This document shows positions 42,080-51,569 of a stretch of DNA of 64,000 nucleotides, piece by piece. The notes under the pieces are model-generated. The model worked only from the letters and a program-made list of their open reading frames with translations, made no database searches and was not told the origin of the DNA. A program made the translations under genes and the position numbers. The DNA is from Azospirillum sp. TSA2s (GTDB lineage Bacteria > Pseudomonadota > Alphaproteobacteria > Azospirillales > Azospirillaceae): NCBI RefSeq assembly GCF_004923315.1, contig NZ_CP039648.1:791325-855324 (forward strand), given 5' to 3'. Position 1 is the stretch's first letter, and every line of letters starts with the position of its first letter.

Positions 42080-43575
42080 GCTGGATCGTCCTGCAGCAAG
42101 GGGCCACCTTGGCCGATATAGACCGGCACGCCGCGCAGAACTCCCTGAAACTCGTCCAGCGGCGGTCCCATGCTGATGCCGCTGTCGTTGATCCGGTATT
42201 CGCGGATCGTGTCCTCGTGCGGACCGGCGCGCTTCTTGATCACCGAGATCGCCCGCCGGACACGGCCGAGCGCCTCGAAATAGCGCAGCAGCACGACGGT
42301 GTCGGCGAGATAGGTGACATCGACCGGCGCCTGCATGTCACCGATCAGGCCATGCTGCGCGATGGTGAGGAAGGTCGTCACGCCCTGGCGGTTGAGGTAC
42401 AGCAGCAATTCGTGAAGATGCAGCACCAGAAGCTGCTCTTCCGGCATCGCCGCCTGATAGCCGTTGAGGCTGTCGATCACCACGGTGCGGATCTGCTGGT
42501 CGTCGACGCAGGCGCGGACCCGGTGGGTGAACTCGCCGGGCGCGAGTTCCGCCGCATCCACCTGCTCGACGAGCAGGCTGCCGCGATTCCGCATGGCTTC
42601 AAGATCGAAGCCCATCGCCCTGGTCCGGGCGAACAGCAGGCCAAGCTCCTCGTCGAAGACGAAAAGAGCAGCCCGCTCTCCCCGTGCGATGGCGGCCATC
42701 GTGAACTGAACCGCCAGCAGCGATTTTCCGGTCCCAGCGGGGCCGATGATCAGGGTGCTTGATCCGCGCTCCATGCCGCCGCCCAGCAGCGTGTCGAGTT
42801 CGGCGATGCCACTGGCCAGACGCTCTCCGGCGAAGCCGGTCCGATGTTCCGCAGCGACCAGCCGGGGGAACACCTGGAAACCGCCGGTGGTGATCGTACA
42901 GTCATGGAAGCCGCCGCGGTATGCCTGCCCGCGGTACTTGAGCACCCGCAGGCGCCGCCGCTCCGCGCCGTAGGCCGGCGTCAGCATCTCCAGGCGGATC
43001 ACGCCGTGCGCGATGCTGTGGACCGTCTTGTCCATGGTGTCGGTGGTCAAGTCGTCGAGCAGCAGCACGGTGGCGCCGTGCCGGGCGAAATAATGCTTGA
43101 GGGCGAGGATCTGGCGCCGGTATCGCAACGAACTCTGGGCCAGCAGCCGGATCTCCGACAGGCTGTCGAGGACGATCCGCATCGGCTTGCTCCGCCCGAT
43201 CGCGTCGAACATCAACTTGGTCGTTTCGCCAAGTTCGAGGTCGGACGAATAGAGCAGACTCTGCTGGTGTGCCTCGTCGAGCAGGCTCTCCGGCGGAACC
43301 AGCTCGAACACCGTGATTTCCTCGCCGAGCGTCCAGCCATGCACGGCTGCGGCGCTGCGCAGTTCGCCCTCGGTTTCCGACAGGGTGATGTAGAGTCCGG
43401 TTTCACCGGCCGCCGCGCCCTCCAGCAGGAACTGCAGGGCAATCGTGGTCTTGCCGGTGCCGGGGCTACCCTCGAGCAGGAAGACACGGTCGCGGGCGAG
43501 GCCGCCGACGAGGATGTCGTCAAGGCCGGCAACGCCGGTTCGCGCCTTGTGCGGCTGTTCAGAGGATGCGGACAT
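42076..43575 (-). CDS. kaiC: KaiC-like double-ATPase protein
   Basis: This 499-residue protein has two RecA/KaiC domains. Domain I has Walker A GSPGTGKTTIALQFLLEG and the SETEGEL segment (about 30-240). Domain II has Walker A IGPAGTGKSLLAVQF and FVFDEELGLLF (about 255-490). In cyanobacterial KaiC domain II carries adjacent Ser-Thr autophosphorylation sites; the aligned residues here in VDVTYLADTVVLLRYFE are Thr-Tyr. No kaiA or kaiB gene is nearby, so a clock role is not implied. Outside cyanobacteria such KaiC proteins pair with histidine kinases and are linked to stress or timing responses. It starts the two-gene unit. The 475 bp upstream (43576-44050) show no convincing gene. Confidence 0.9.
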   Translation of the reverse strand: MSASSEQPHKARTGVAGLDDILVGGLARDRVFLLEGSPGTGKTTIALQFLLEGAAAGETGLYITLSETEGELRSAAAVHGWTLGEEITVFELVPPESLLDEAHQQSLLYSSDLELGETTKLMFDAIGRSKPMRIVLDSLSEIRLLAQSSLRYRRQILALKHYFARHGATVLLLDDLTTDTMDKTVHSIAHGVIRLEMLTPAYGAERRRLRVLKYRGQAYRGGFHDCTITTGGFQVFPRLVAAEHRTGFAGERLASGIAELDTLLGGGMERGSSTLIIGPAGTGKSLLAVQFTMAAIARGERAALFVFDEELGLLFARTRAMGFDLEAMRNRGSLLVEQVDAAELAPGEFTHRVRACVDDQQIRTVVIDSLNGYQAAMPEEQLLVLHLHELLLYLNRQGVTTFLTIAQHGLIGDMQAPVDVTYLADTVVLLRYFEALGRVRRAISVIKKRAGPHEDTIREYRINDSGISMGPPLDEFQGVLRGVPVYIGQGGPLLQDDPA

Positions 43576-44050
43576 GGCGGGCTGGGATATCCGTCAATAG
43601 GGTGTCGGGCAACGCATGCGCCGGAGCGCAGTCCGGATTGTCTGAAACAACACGCCGCGCATGCGGAAAGTCATGCACTGGTCGAAAGTCCGGCCGGAGG
43701 TGGGCGGGTATGCCGCTGAGGCGGGGTAGCGCCGTCTCGGACGTAATGGCGGCGGTGCCTGCAAGCACGCGGCGGGGAGTCCGGCGCGCAATCGCCAAAT
43801 CCTGAACCGCCAAGTCCTGGCCAGCCTCGGCCACCATCAGCCACAACTCGGGCAACACGCGGTCGCGACGCACGGCACCGGCGTAAGGTGGAGGATCAAT
43901 GGACGAAGATAATTCTGCACGCAGCGATCCTGACCGTTAAACGCGGTCGTCCAAATCTAATGCGTTGCGCGACTGGGCGCAGCCTGGGCTATCCTCATCG
44001 ACCCTTTGGCGTAGAACAATCGATCGGGCACAGCCTTCGCCCGGCCCCGG
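43576..44050. other. Gene-free stretch upstream of kaiC
   Basis: Only short open frames with Arg/Pro-rich improbable composition occur here, for example 43559-43873 on the minus strand. The part around 43890-43990 is AT-richer and likely carries the kaiC promoter. No tRNA fold or strong hairpin was seen. Confidence 0.4.
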
Positions 44051-44833
<783 letters not shown>

Positions 44834-44925
44834 GCCGTCGCCCTTCGCTCGCTCGTGACGGCGCATTCCTGACGCGGAACCGCCGCAAGGGCAAGCCCCG
44901 GTTCCAGGCGGCGGCCGGCCAGGCG

Positions 44926-45963
44926 TCAGGCCGGCGGGAAATCCACCGACACGCGGGTGCCATAGGGGCTGCTGTCCGCCGTCAGCCGGCCGCGCAGCTG
45001 ACCGACGAAGGCGCGCACCACCTTCAGCCCCAGCGTCGACGCACGGGCGACGTCCAGGCCCTGCGGCAGGCCGATGCCGCGGTCGACGACCTCCAGATGG
45101 ATGCGGCCGCCTTCGCCATGGCCGAGCCGCACGTCGATATCGCCGGGCACTCCGGCGGGAAAGGCGTGGCGTGCTGCGTTGCCGACCAGTTCGCTGACGA
45201 TCAGGCTGAAGGGAATGACCGACTCCATCGGCATCTCGGTCGTCTCGGCCGTGACCTTGACGCGGTGGGCGCCGGGCAGCGTCGCCTCAAGCTCCTGGCA
45301 CAGTTCGCGCAGATGGACCGCCATGTCGACCGTGCCGGCCCGAAGGGCGCCGTGGGTGCGCTGGTGAGCCTGAGTGACGATGCCGACCCGTCCGCCGGCG
45401 CTCTGCAAGGCGCGGCGGACCTCGGGGTCCTTGCTCGACAGGGTCTGAAGGGTCAGCAGGCTGGAGACCAGTTGCAGCGTGTTCTTCAGCCGGTGGCTGA
45501 CATCGCGCAGTCGCCGGTCATGCTCGGCTGCCGATTCCGGCGTCTCCTCGGCAGTGACGATCAAGGCACGGATGACGCCGTTGACTCCCAGCAGCGGAGT
45601 GACCCGAACATCCCAAAACCGCTCGCCATCGGTGGTGCGGTCACTGGCGGCCCGGTTGCGCTGCGGCTGGCCTGTTCGCCGTGCCTCGATCAGCATGGAC
45701 AGCGACAGGGCCGGGAAACGCTCCGTCAGGTTGGTTCCCGCGACCGCGCCCAGCGCCCGGAAGGCGGCGTTGGCGAAGGCGCAGCGGTCGCCCTCCCCCT
45801 CCACCAGGGCGGTGGGTGTCGGCGTCTGATCCAGCAGGCTACGCAACAGCGCCGGATCGTCGATGCCGACGCCCGCAAGGTCGGTGCCGGCCGCCCGATC
45901 CGCCCCAGGATCGGCGCCGAACTCCGCGTTGCGGTATGCCGTGACCGCCATGATGTGCGCCAT
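44926..45963 (-). CDS. Sensor histidine kinase of the HisKA_2/HWE-like class
   Basis: This 345-residue kinase has a PAS domain (about 30-145: LLRSLLDQTPTPTALVEGEGDRCAFANAAFRALGA...RFWDVRVTPLLGVNGVIRALIV), then the HisKA_2 motif LRDVSHRLKNTLQLVSSLLTLQ with the phospho-His in SHRLKN, and a HATPase (SLIVSELVGNAARHAFPAG, LEVVDRGIGLPQG, LGLKVVRAFVGQLRGRL). It has no receiver or membrane segment. Such kinases commonly feed the general stress response (PhyR) in alphaproteobacteria, which is only inference here. The frame runs up to 46077; the ATG at 45963 with AGGGG close by is preferred. It lies between dxs and tlyA. Confidence 0.85.
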   Translation of the reverse strand: MAHIMAVTAYRNAEFGADPGADRAAGTDLAGVGIDDPALLRSLLDQTPTPTALVEGEGDRCAFANAAFRALGAVAGTNLTERFPALSLSMLIEARRTGQPQRNRAASDRTTDGERFWDVRVTPLLGVNGVIRALIVTAEETPESAAEHDRRLRDVSHRLKNTLQLVSSLLTLQTLSSKDPEVRRALQSAGGRVGIVTQAHQRTHGALRAGTVDMAVHLRELCQELEATLPGAHRVKVTAETTEMPMESVIPFSLIVSELVGNAARHAFPAGVPGDIDVRLGHGEGGRIHLEVVDRGIGLPQGLDVARASTLGLKVVRAFVGQLRGRLTADSSPYGTRVSVDFPPA

Positions 45964-46094
45964 CGCCCCTGACCTCGTAGCCATCCGCTGCCGCAGGCTC
46001 TTCCCCCAAGTCCTGGGAGCTACCATTTCAGCCTGGGGAGTGTAAGGCGTCGCTCGCGCTCCACACCAGTCCAACAACCCGAAAGGCCGCTAGA

Positions 46095-46115
46095 CAAATG
46101 GCATTACGCCATTTG
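46095..46115. terminator. Hairpin downstream of dxs
   Basis: CAAATGGC and GCCATTTG form a perfect 8-bp stem around a 5-nt loop (46103-46107), 35 bp after the dxs stop on the minus strand. There is no long T-tract. Confidence 0.4.
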
Positions 46116-46149
46116 GATGCCCCCGTCGAATGGGTGAGGGAACGAGTGG

Positions 46150-48063
46150 TCAGGCCCGCGCCGCGGCACTCTCGATCCCCAGCGCCTGCAGCGCGGTGCG
46201 GACGATTTGCTGGGCGGTCAGGCCGGCGGTCTCATACTGCTTGGCCGGCGAGTCGTGATCGAGATAGAGGTCCGGCAGAACCATCGGCCGGATCTTCAGT
46301 CCGCCGTCGAGCAGCCCGGCCGTCGCCAGGAATTGCAGCACGAAGCTGCCGAACCCGCCGACCGATCCCTCCTCGATGGTGATCAGCACCTCGTGCTCCA
46401 GCGCGAGCCGGCGGACCAGATCCTCGTCCAGCGGCTTGGCGAAGCGGGCGTCGGCCAGGGTGGTCGACAGGCCGCGCGCCGCCAGCTCCGCCGCGGCACG
46501 CCGGGCCTCGCCCAGGCGGGTGCCGTAGCTGAGGATGGCGATCTTGGTGCCTTCCTGCAGGATGCGGCCCTTGCCGATCGGCAGCAGGCTGCCGCGCTCC
46601 GGCAGTTCCAGCCCCACGCCTTCGCCACGCGGGTAGCGCAGGGCCGAGGCACGGTCGTCGATGGCGGCCTGGGTCGCCACCATGTGCATCAGTTCCAGCT
46701 CGTCCGCCGCCGCCATCAGGACGATGTCGGGCAGGCAGCCGAGATAGGCGGTGTCGAAGGACCCGGCATGGGTCGCCCCGTCCGCGCCCACCAGCCCGGC
46801 GCGGTCCAGCGCGAAGCGCACCGGCAGATGCTGCAGCACCACGTCATGGATGACCTGATCGTAGGCGCGCTGCAGGAAGGTCGAATAGATCGCGCAGAAG
46901 GGCTTGAACCCCTCCGTCGCCATGCCGGCGGCGAAGGTCACCGCATGCTGTTCGGCGATGCCGACGTCGAAGCAGCGGTCGGGGAAGCGCTCCCCGAACA
47001 GGTCCAGCCCGGTGCCCGACGGCATGGCGGCGGTGATGCCGACGATGGTCGGGTCGGCCGCCGCCTCGGCGATCAGGCTCTGGGCGAAGACGCGGGTGTA
47101 GGTCGGGGCGTTGGACTTCGGCTTGGACTGGGTGCCGGTCACCACGTCGAACTTGGCGACGGCGTGCAGCTTGTCGGCCGACTCCTCCGCCGGGCCATAG
47201 CCCTTGCCCTTCTTGGTGACGACGTGGATCAGCACCGGCTTGTCGTCGTCGGCGTCGCGGACGTTCTGCAGCACCGGCAGCAGGTGGTCCAGGTTGTGAC
47301 CGTCGATCGGGCCGATGTAGTAGAAGCCCAGCTCCTCGAACAGGGTGCCGCCGGTGACCATGCCGCGCGCATATTCCTCCGCCCGGCGGGCGGCGTTGCG
47401 CAGCGGACGCGGCAACTGGTCGGCAATCTCCTTCGCCAGATGGCGCAGCGACAGGTACGGCTTGGACGAGATCAGCCGCGACAGGTATGCGCTCATCGCG
47501 CCGACCGGCGGGGCGATCGACATGTCGTTGTCGTTGAGGATGACGATCAGCCGCGACTTGGTGGAAGCCGCATTGTTCATCGCCTCGTAGGCCATGCCGG
47601 CGCTCATGGCGCCGTCGCCGATCACGGCGATGACGTTGCGCCGCTCCCCCTTCATCTTGCTGGCGACCGCCATGCCGAGACCGGCGGAGATGGAGGTGGA
47701 ACTGTGGCCGGCGCCGAAGGGGTCGTATTCGCTCTCCGACCGCTTGGTGAAGCCGCTGAGGCCGCCGCCCATGCGCAGCGTGCGGATGCGGTCGCGCCGC
47801 CCGGTCAGGATCTTGTGCGGATAGCACTGGTGCCCGACGTCCCAGATCAGCCGGTCATAGGGCGTGTCGAAGACGTAATGCAGCGCCACCGTCAGCTCGA
47901 CCACCCCCAGCCCGGCGCCAAGATGGCCGCCGGTCACCGAGACGGCGTCCACCGTCTCGGTGCGCAACTCGTCTGCGAACTGGCGGAGCTGTTCGGGCTT
48001 GAGGGCCCGCAGCTTGGCTGGCGTCGGACAATGGTCGAGCAGCGGGGTCTTGGTGGCGGTCAC
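46150..48063 (-). CDS. dxs: 1-deoxy-D-xylulose-5-phosphate synthase
   Basis: Dxs condenses pyruvate and glyceraldehyde 3-phosphate, the first step of the MEP isoprenoid path, using thiamine diphosphate. The 637 residues are typical. Motifs are TGGHLGAGLGVVELTVALHYVFD, WDVGHQCYPHKILTGRRD, FGAGHSSTSISAGLGMA, VIGDGAMSAGMAYEAMNNA (ThDP/Mg site GDG..N), YYIGPIDGHNLDHLLPVL, DVGIAEQHAVTFAAGMA and LDRAGLVGADGATHAG. It lies 24 bp downstream of ispA in the order xseB-ispA-dxs, the usual alphaproteobacterial operon. Confidence 0.97.
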   Translation of the reverse strand: MTATKTPLLDHCPTPAKLRALKPEQLRQFADELRTETVDAVSVTGGHLGAGLGVVELTVALHYVFDTPYDRLIWDVGHQCYPHKILTGRRDRIRTLRMGGGLSGFTKRSESEYDPFGAGHSSTSISAGLGMAVASKMKGERRNVIAVIGDGAMSAGMAYEAMNNAASTKSRLIVILNDNDMSIAPPVGAMSAYLSRLISSKPYLSLRHLAKEIADQLPRPLRNAARRAEEYARGMVTGGTLFEELGFYYIGPIDGHNLDHLLPVLQNVRDADDDKPVLIHVVTKKGKGYGPAEESADKLHAVAKFDVVTGTQSKPKSNAPTYTRVFAQSLIAEAAADPTIVGITAAMPSGTGLDLFGERFPDRCFDVGIAEQHAVTFAAGMATEGFKPFCAIYSTFLQRAYDQVIHDVVLQHLPVRFALDRAGLVGADGATHAGSFDTAYLGCLPDIVLMAAADELELMHMVATQAAIDDRASALRYPRGEGVGLELPERGSLLPIGKGRILQEGTKIAILSYGTRLGEARRAAAELAARGLSTTLADARFAKPLDEDLVRRLALEHEVLITIEEGSVGGFGSFVLQFLATAGLLDGGLKIRPMVLPDLYLDHDSPAKQYETAGLTAQQIVRTALQALGIESAAARA

Positions 48064-48087
48064 GTCGTGATGGTCCTCAAGCTCTGG

Positions 48088-48990
48088 TCAGGCGCGGCGC
48101 GCGACGACGAAGTCGGCGACGGCCTTCAACATATCGGCACGCCCATCGAAAATGTCCAAGTGCTGCGATGCCTGATGGGACAGCATTTCCGCCTGGGCGC
48201 GGGCACGGTCGCGGCCGAGGATCGACACGAAGGTCGCCTTCCCGGCCTGGGCGTCGCGGCCGACGGTCTTTCCGGTTTCTTCCGCCGTGCCTTCCACGTC
48301 CAGCAGGTCGTCGACGATCTGGAAGGCCAGCCCGAGGTCGTGGGCATAGGCGCGCAGCGCCGTGCGCTGCGGCGGGTTGGCCTTGCCCAGAATGCCGCCG
48401 GCCTCGCAGGAGAAGGCAATCATCTCGCCGGTCTTCATCCGCTGCAGCCGGGTGGTGGTGCCGAGATCGAAGCTCTCATGCTCGGCGATCAGGTCCAGCA
48501 TCTGGCCGCCGACCATGCCGTGGCCGCCGGCCGCCTTGGCCAGCGCCGACACCAGCTGGCAGCGGATGTTGGGATCCTCGTGAGTCGCCGGGTCGGCCAG
48601 CACCTCGAAGGCCAGCGTCAGCAATCCGTCGCCGGCCAGGATGGCGGTCGCCTCGTCGAATTGGCGGTGGCAGGTCGGCCGGCCGCGCCGAAGCTCGCCG
48701 TCGTCCATCGCCGGCAGGTCGTCGTGGACCAGCGAATAGCTGTGGACCATCTCAACCGCCGCGGCGGCACGGATGGCGCAGTCCGCGCTGACGCCGAACA
48801 GCGCCGCCGACTGCATCACCAGGAAGGGCCGCAGCCGCTTGCCGCCGTTCAGGCAGCCATAGCGCATGGCGTCGAACACCCGAGCCTCCGCCAGGTCGGT
48901 GGTCGGCAGCAGGGCGCCGATCTTCATCTCGACGGCCTGCGCGATCTCCGCCATGGCGGATTTCAATTCGGTCTGGGAAATGGTCTGCAC
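48088..48990 (-). CDS. ispA: Farnesyl/geranyl diphosphate synthase (polyprenyl synthetase)
   Basis: IspA joins isopentenyl diphosphate to allylic diphosphates to make FPP. It has the two aspartate-rich motifs, LVHDDLPAMDDGELRRGRPTCH (FARM) and LAFQIVDDLLDVEGTAEETGKTVGRDAQAGKATFVSILG (SARM). GGKRLRPFLVMQSAALFG comes before the first. It has 300 residues. The start is a GTG at 48990, placed one base after the xseB stop, which fits translational coupling; an ATG occurs 12 codons later. Confidence 0.95.
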   Translation of the reverse strand: MQTISQTELKSAMAEIAQAVEMKIGALLPTTDLAEARVFDAMRYGCLNGGKRLRPFLVMQSAALFGVSADCAIRAAAAVEMVHSYSLVHDDLPAMDDGELRRGRPTCHRQFDEATAILAGDGLLTLAFEVLADPATHEDPNIRCQLVSALAKAAGGHGMVGGQMLDLIAEHESFDLGTTTRLQRMKTGEMIAFSCEAGGILGKANPPQRTALRAYAHDLGLAFQIVDDLLDVEGTAEETGKTVGRDAQAGKATFVSILGRDRARAQAEMLSHQASQHLDIFDGRADMLKAVADFVVARRA

Positions 48991-48991
48991 G

Positions 48992-49285
48992 TCAGTCGAT
49001 CCGGGCGGGTTCTGTGCCGAGGGAGCCGTCGGCGCTTACGGTGATGCGGTCGATCTTGGCCTGCGCCTCGCGCAGCTTCATCTCGCAATGGCGCTTTAGC
49101 GCCGTGCCGCGTTCGTAGGAGGAAATGGCTTCGTCGAGCTTGCCGCGCCCTTCCTCGAGCTGGCGGACGATCCGCTCCAGTTCGGCGAGCGCATCCTCGA
49201 AACTGAGGGCGGCGATGTCGGGCGGAATGGGAACGCCAGGATTCGGAAGGGAAGCGGCGGAAGGGGGCATGTCGGGCAGAACCAT
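48992..49285 (-). CDS. xseB: Exodeoxyribonuclease VII small subunit
   Basis: XseB is the regulatory subunit that wraps the large subunit XseA in exonuclease VII, which trims single-stranded DNA. The family signature SFEDALAELERIVRQLEEGRGKLDEAISSYERGTALKRHCEMKLREAQAKIDRI is complete in the 97-residue product. The N-terminal 25 residues are Pro-rich and less conserved. It begins the xseB-ispA-dxs set; xseA is not in the window. The gap upstream (49286-49460) only has C/G-rich inverted repeats. Confidence 0.95.
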   Translation of the reverse strand: MVLPDMPPSAASLPNPGVPIPPDIAALSFEDALAELERIVRQLEEGRGKLDEAISSYERGTALKRHCEMKLREAQAKIDRITVSADGSLGTEPARID

Positions 49286-49460
49286 CGATGGAACCTCAAG
49301 CCCGCGAAGGTATGCCCCGCCCTCGTCCGGCGCAAGACCCGAGGCACTCCCGTACCCCGGCCCTTGCGGACTATGTGCCGCGACTGTGCGGCCTATGCGT
49401 TCGGGCAGCCCCTCCCCCTTTCGGGAGAAGGGGGCCGCGGCCGCACGGGGAAAGTCCTGG

Positions 49461-50390
49461 TCAGCAGTACATCAGTTCGCGCACATGGGCCGCGCTTGCC
49501 GACGCCAATGCCCGAAGGTTGTAGCCACCTTCCAGCACCGAGACGATCCTTGCGCCGCAATGGGTGCGGGCCAGTTCGCCCAGCTTGCGGGTGGCCCAGA
49601 CGAAATCGTCGTCGATCAGGTGCAGGCCGGCGAGCGGATCGCGCGAATGGGCGTCGAACCCGGCGGAGATGATCAGCAGGTCCGGCTTGAAATGGTCGAT
49701 GGCCGGCAGGATCACGTGCGTCATCGCGTGGCGGAATTCCGGCGATCCGGCCATGGCCGGCAGCGGCGCGTTGACGCAGTTGCCGTACTCGCCCTTCTCC
49801 CCCGCGTCGCCGGTGCCGGGATAGAGCGGCGACTGGTGGGTGGAGCAATAGAGCATGTCGGGGTCGAACTGCAGGATGTCCTGGGTGCCGTTGCCGTGAT
49901 GGACGTCGAAATCCATCACCGCCACCCGCTGCAGCCCATGGGCGGCCCTGGCATGGAAGGCGCCGACGGCGGCGTTGTTGAACAGGCAGAAGCCCATCGC
50001 CTTCTCCCGCTCCGCATGGTGGCCGGGCGGACGGACCGCGCAGAAGGCGTTGCGCGACTGGCCGGTCGCCACCGCGTCGACAGCGGCGCAGACCGCGCCG
50101 GCCGCACGCAGCGCCGCCTCCCCCGATCCGGGCGAGACGACCGTATCGGCATCGACGCCCGCATGCTCCACGTCGGGGATCAGCGACAGTACGCGGTCGA
50201 TGTGCGACTGCGGATGAGCCCGCAGAAGCTGTTCAACCGTGGCGCGCGGCGCCTCCTGCCGTTCCAGCATGTGGAACTCCTCCGTCTCCAGCGCGGCGAG
50301 CACGGCGCGCAGGCGGTCGGAGCATTCGGGATGACCGAGACCCGTGTCGTGCTCCAGGCACGCCGGGTGGGTGAACAGGGTGGTGAACAT
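49461..50390 (-). CDS. Histone deacetylase/AcuC-like amidohydrolase
   Basis: This zinc-dependent deacetylase-superfamily enzyme (class II HDAC-like, 309 residues) removes acyl groups from lysines or polyamines. It shows THPACLEHDTGLGHPECSDRLRAVLAAL, FCAVRPPGHHAEREKAMGFCLFNNAAVGAFHARAAHGLQRVAVMDFDVHHGNGTQDILQFDPDMLYCSTHQSPLYPGTG, DLLIISAGFDAHSRDPLAGLHLIDDDF and SVLEGGYNLRAL. The catalytic His pair, the Asp/His zinc ligands and the late Asp are all present. Start set at MFTTLFTHPA (50390), not the open frame to 50450, because homologues start there. Confidence 0.93.
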   Translation of the reverse strand: MFTTLFTHPACLEHDTGLGHPECSDRLRAVLAALETEEFHMLERQEAPRATVEQLLRAHPQSHIDRVLSLIPDVEHAGVDADTVVSPGSGEAALRAAGAVCAAVDAVATGQSRNAFCAVRPPGHHAEREKAMGFCLFNNAAVGAFHARAAHGLQRVAVMDFDVHHGNGTQDILQFDPDMLYCSTHQSPLYPGTGDAGEKGEYGNCVNAPLPAMAGSPEFRHAMTHVILPAIDHFKPDLLIISAGFDAHSRDPLAGLHLIDDDFVWATRKLGELARTHCGARIVSVLEGGYNLRALASASAAHVRELMYC

Positions 50391-50575
50391 CGATTTTTCG
50401 GTCGTTATCGTTGGTTTTCGGGCGGCGATTGCAGCGTTTCCGAAAACCATTCTTCCCGCATCGCTAATGAAAGTACAGGCTGAATCCAGGACGATTCGTC
50501 ACAGCCCACTTTCGGGAACCGGGGCAATCCGTGCCCCCTGCGTTCGGGGTATAGCCGTTACGGAAAAATCCCGGT

Positions 50576-50803
50576 TCAGGCCACCCGTTCGATGACGAAG
50601 CGCAGGACGCCGTCCTCTTCGGCAACGGAAAGCAGCCGGTTGCCGGTCGCCTCGCAGAATGCGGGAAAGTCCTTGCGGGCGCCGGGATCGGTCGCCTCCA
50701 CCGTCAGGGTGTCGCCGACGGCGATGGTCTTGATCGCCTTGCGCGCGCGCAGGACGGGGAGCGGGCACTGCAAGCCCTTGGTATTCAAAGGATGGTCGGT
50801 CAT
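50576..50803 (-). CDS. TusA/SirA-like sulfur carrier protein
   Basis: This 75-residue protein has the TusA fold with the essential sequence TKGLQCPLPVLRARKAI, where the Cys-Pro-x-Pro element carries persulfide sulfur. A second Cys is in DFPAFCEATGN. Family members relay sulfur for tRNA thiolation, molybdenum-cofactor synthesis or other paths. It stands alone between the deacetylase and the arsR-type gene. Confidence 0.92.
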   Translation of the reverse strand: MTDHPLNTKGLQCPLPVLRARKAIKTIAVGDTLTVEATDPGARKDFPAFCEATGNRLLSVAEEDGVLRFVIERVA

Positions 50804-51152
50804 GACGGAATGCTACCCGACCGGCCGGCCGGTGTCACGACGGATGGTATGGGGCAGCCGGGCAGGTCATTGCGGATGATTATCGCTCACAACCGGAAGC
50901 TGATATATCTGTAGCGGCTCTGTTTCGCGGTGCGAGAAAAACCGGGCTCCGACGATGATGGCGACGCTCAAGCCGTCGCTTGCGCCAAGCAGCGGCGCTG
51001 TCGCCATGCCGGATTCCCACAGGTGGACAATAGCCGCCGGATACGAATATACTAGGATACGAGCATTTTTCTTTGCCGGGCTCTGCAACGACGGCCCGCG
51101 CACAATACGACACGTAAAAACGAATCGGAACGGACAGGGCGACGGTAGAGCG
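50804..51152. promoter_or_regulatory. Promoter region of the ArsR-type gene with direct repeat
   Basis: This 349-bp gap has no gene. TGGACA (51024-51029) and TATACT (51048-51053) with an 18-bp spacer form a good promoter on the plus strand. GGATACGA occurs twice, at 51039-51046 and 51055-51062, 16 bp apart and flanking the -10. This is a fitting position for repressor half-sites. Confidence 0.5.
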
Positions 51153-51530
51153 ATGAAGATCGAGGATTTGCAGGCCAACGCCCGCCGGGCAAGTGCGCTG
51201 TTGAAGGCGATGTGCAACGAGCGGAGGCTGCTCATCCTGTGCCATTTGAGCCAGGGCGAGCGATCGGTGGGCGAGTTGGAGGATCTGGTCGGACTCAGCC
51301 AGTCGGCGCTGTCCCAGCATCTGGCCCGGCTGCGCAACGACAATCTGGTCCGCACGCGGCGCAGCGCCCAGAACATCTACTACTCGCTGAACGGGCACGA
51401 GGCGCAGACGATCATGACGACGCTGCACGGCCTCTATTGCACGCCCGCGCCTGAGGATGCCGACAGCGACGGCCGCAGCAGCGACTCAGGTGCCGACCAG
51501 TCCGACCTGCGCACCGCCGCGGCCGGCTGA
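51153..51530 (+). CDS. ArsR-family winged-helix repressor
   Basis: This is a 125-residue ArsR/SmtB-type regulator: ARRASALLKAMCNERRLLILCHLSQGERSVGELEDLVGLSQSALSQHLARLRNDNLVRTRRSAQNIYYSLNG. Two Cys lie close to positions used for sensing in BigR/SqrR-type proteins (KAMCNERRLLILCHL), so it could sense sulfide or redox rather than metal (inference). The open frame begins at 50955, but the ATG at 51153 fits the family and follows the promoter. The C-terminal 25 residues are Ser/Asp-rich. No dedicated target gene is adjacent on the same strand. Confidence 0.9.
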   Translation: MKIEDLQANARRASALLKAMCNERRLLILCHLSQGERSVGELEDLVGLSQSALSQHLARLRNDNLVRTRRSAQNIYYSLNGHEAQTIMTTLHGLYCTPAPEDADSDGRSSDSGADQSDLRTAAAG

Positions 51531-51569
51531 TCGCCCGACGCCGCCGTCCCGCATCGACAGGCGCAAGCC

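Noticed and set aside
42076..43575. A complete circadian clock locus
   Set aside because: Only KaiC is present, the Ser-Thr phosphosites are not kept and there is no kaiA or kaiB nearby.
43559..43873. 104-codon minus-strand open frame overlapping the kaiC start
   Set aside because: Arg/Pro-rich without fold signature; overlaps kaiC by 17 bp and has no convincing start signal.
46207..49044. A 945-codon plus-strand open frame opposite dxs and ispA
   Set aside because: Antisense to three certain genes and no recognisable domain.
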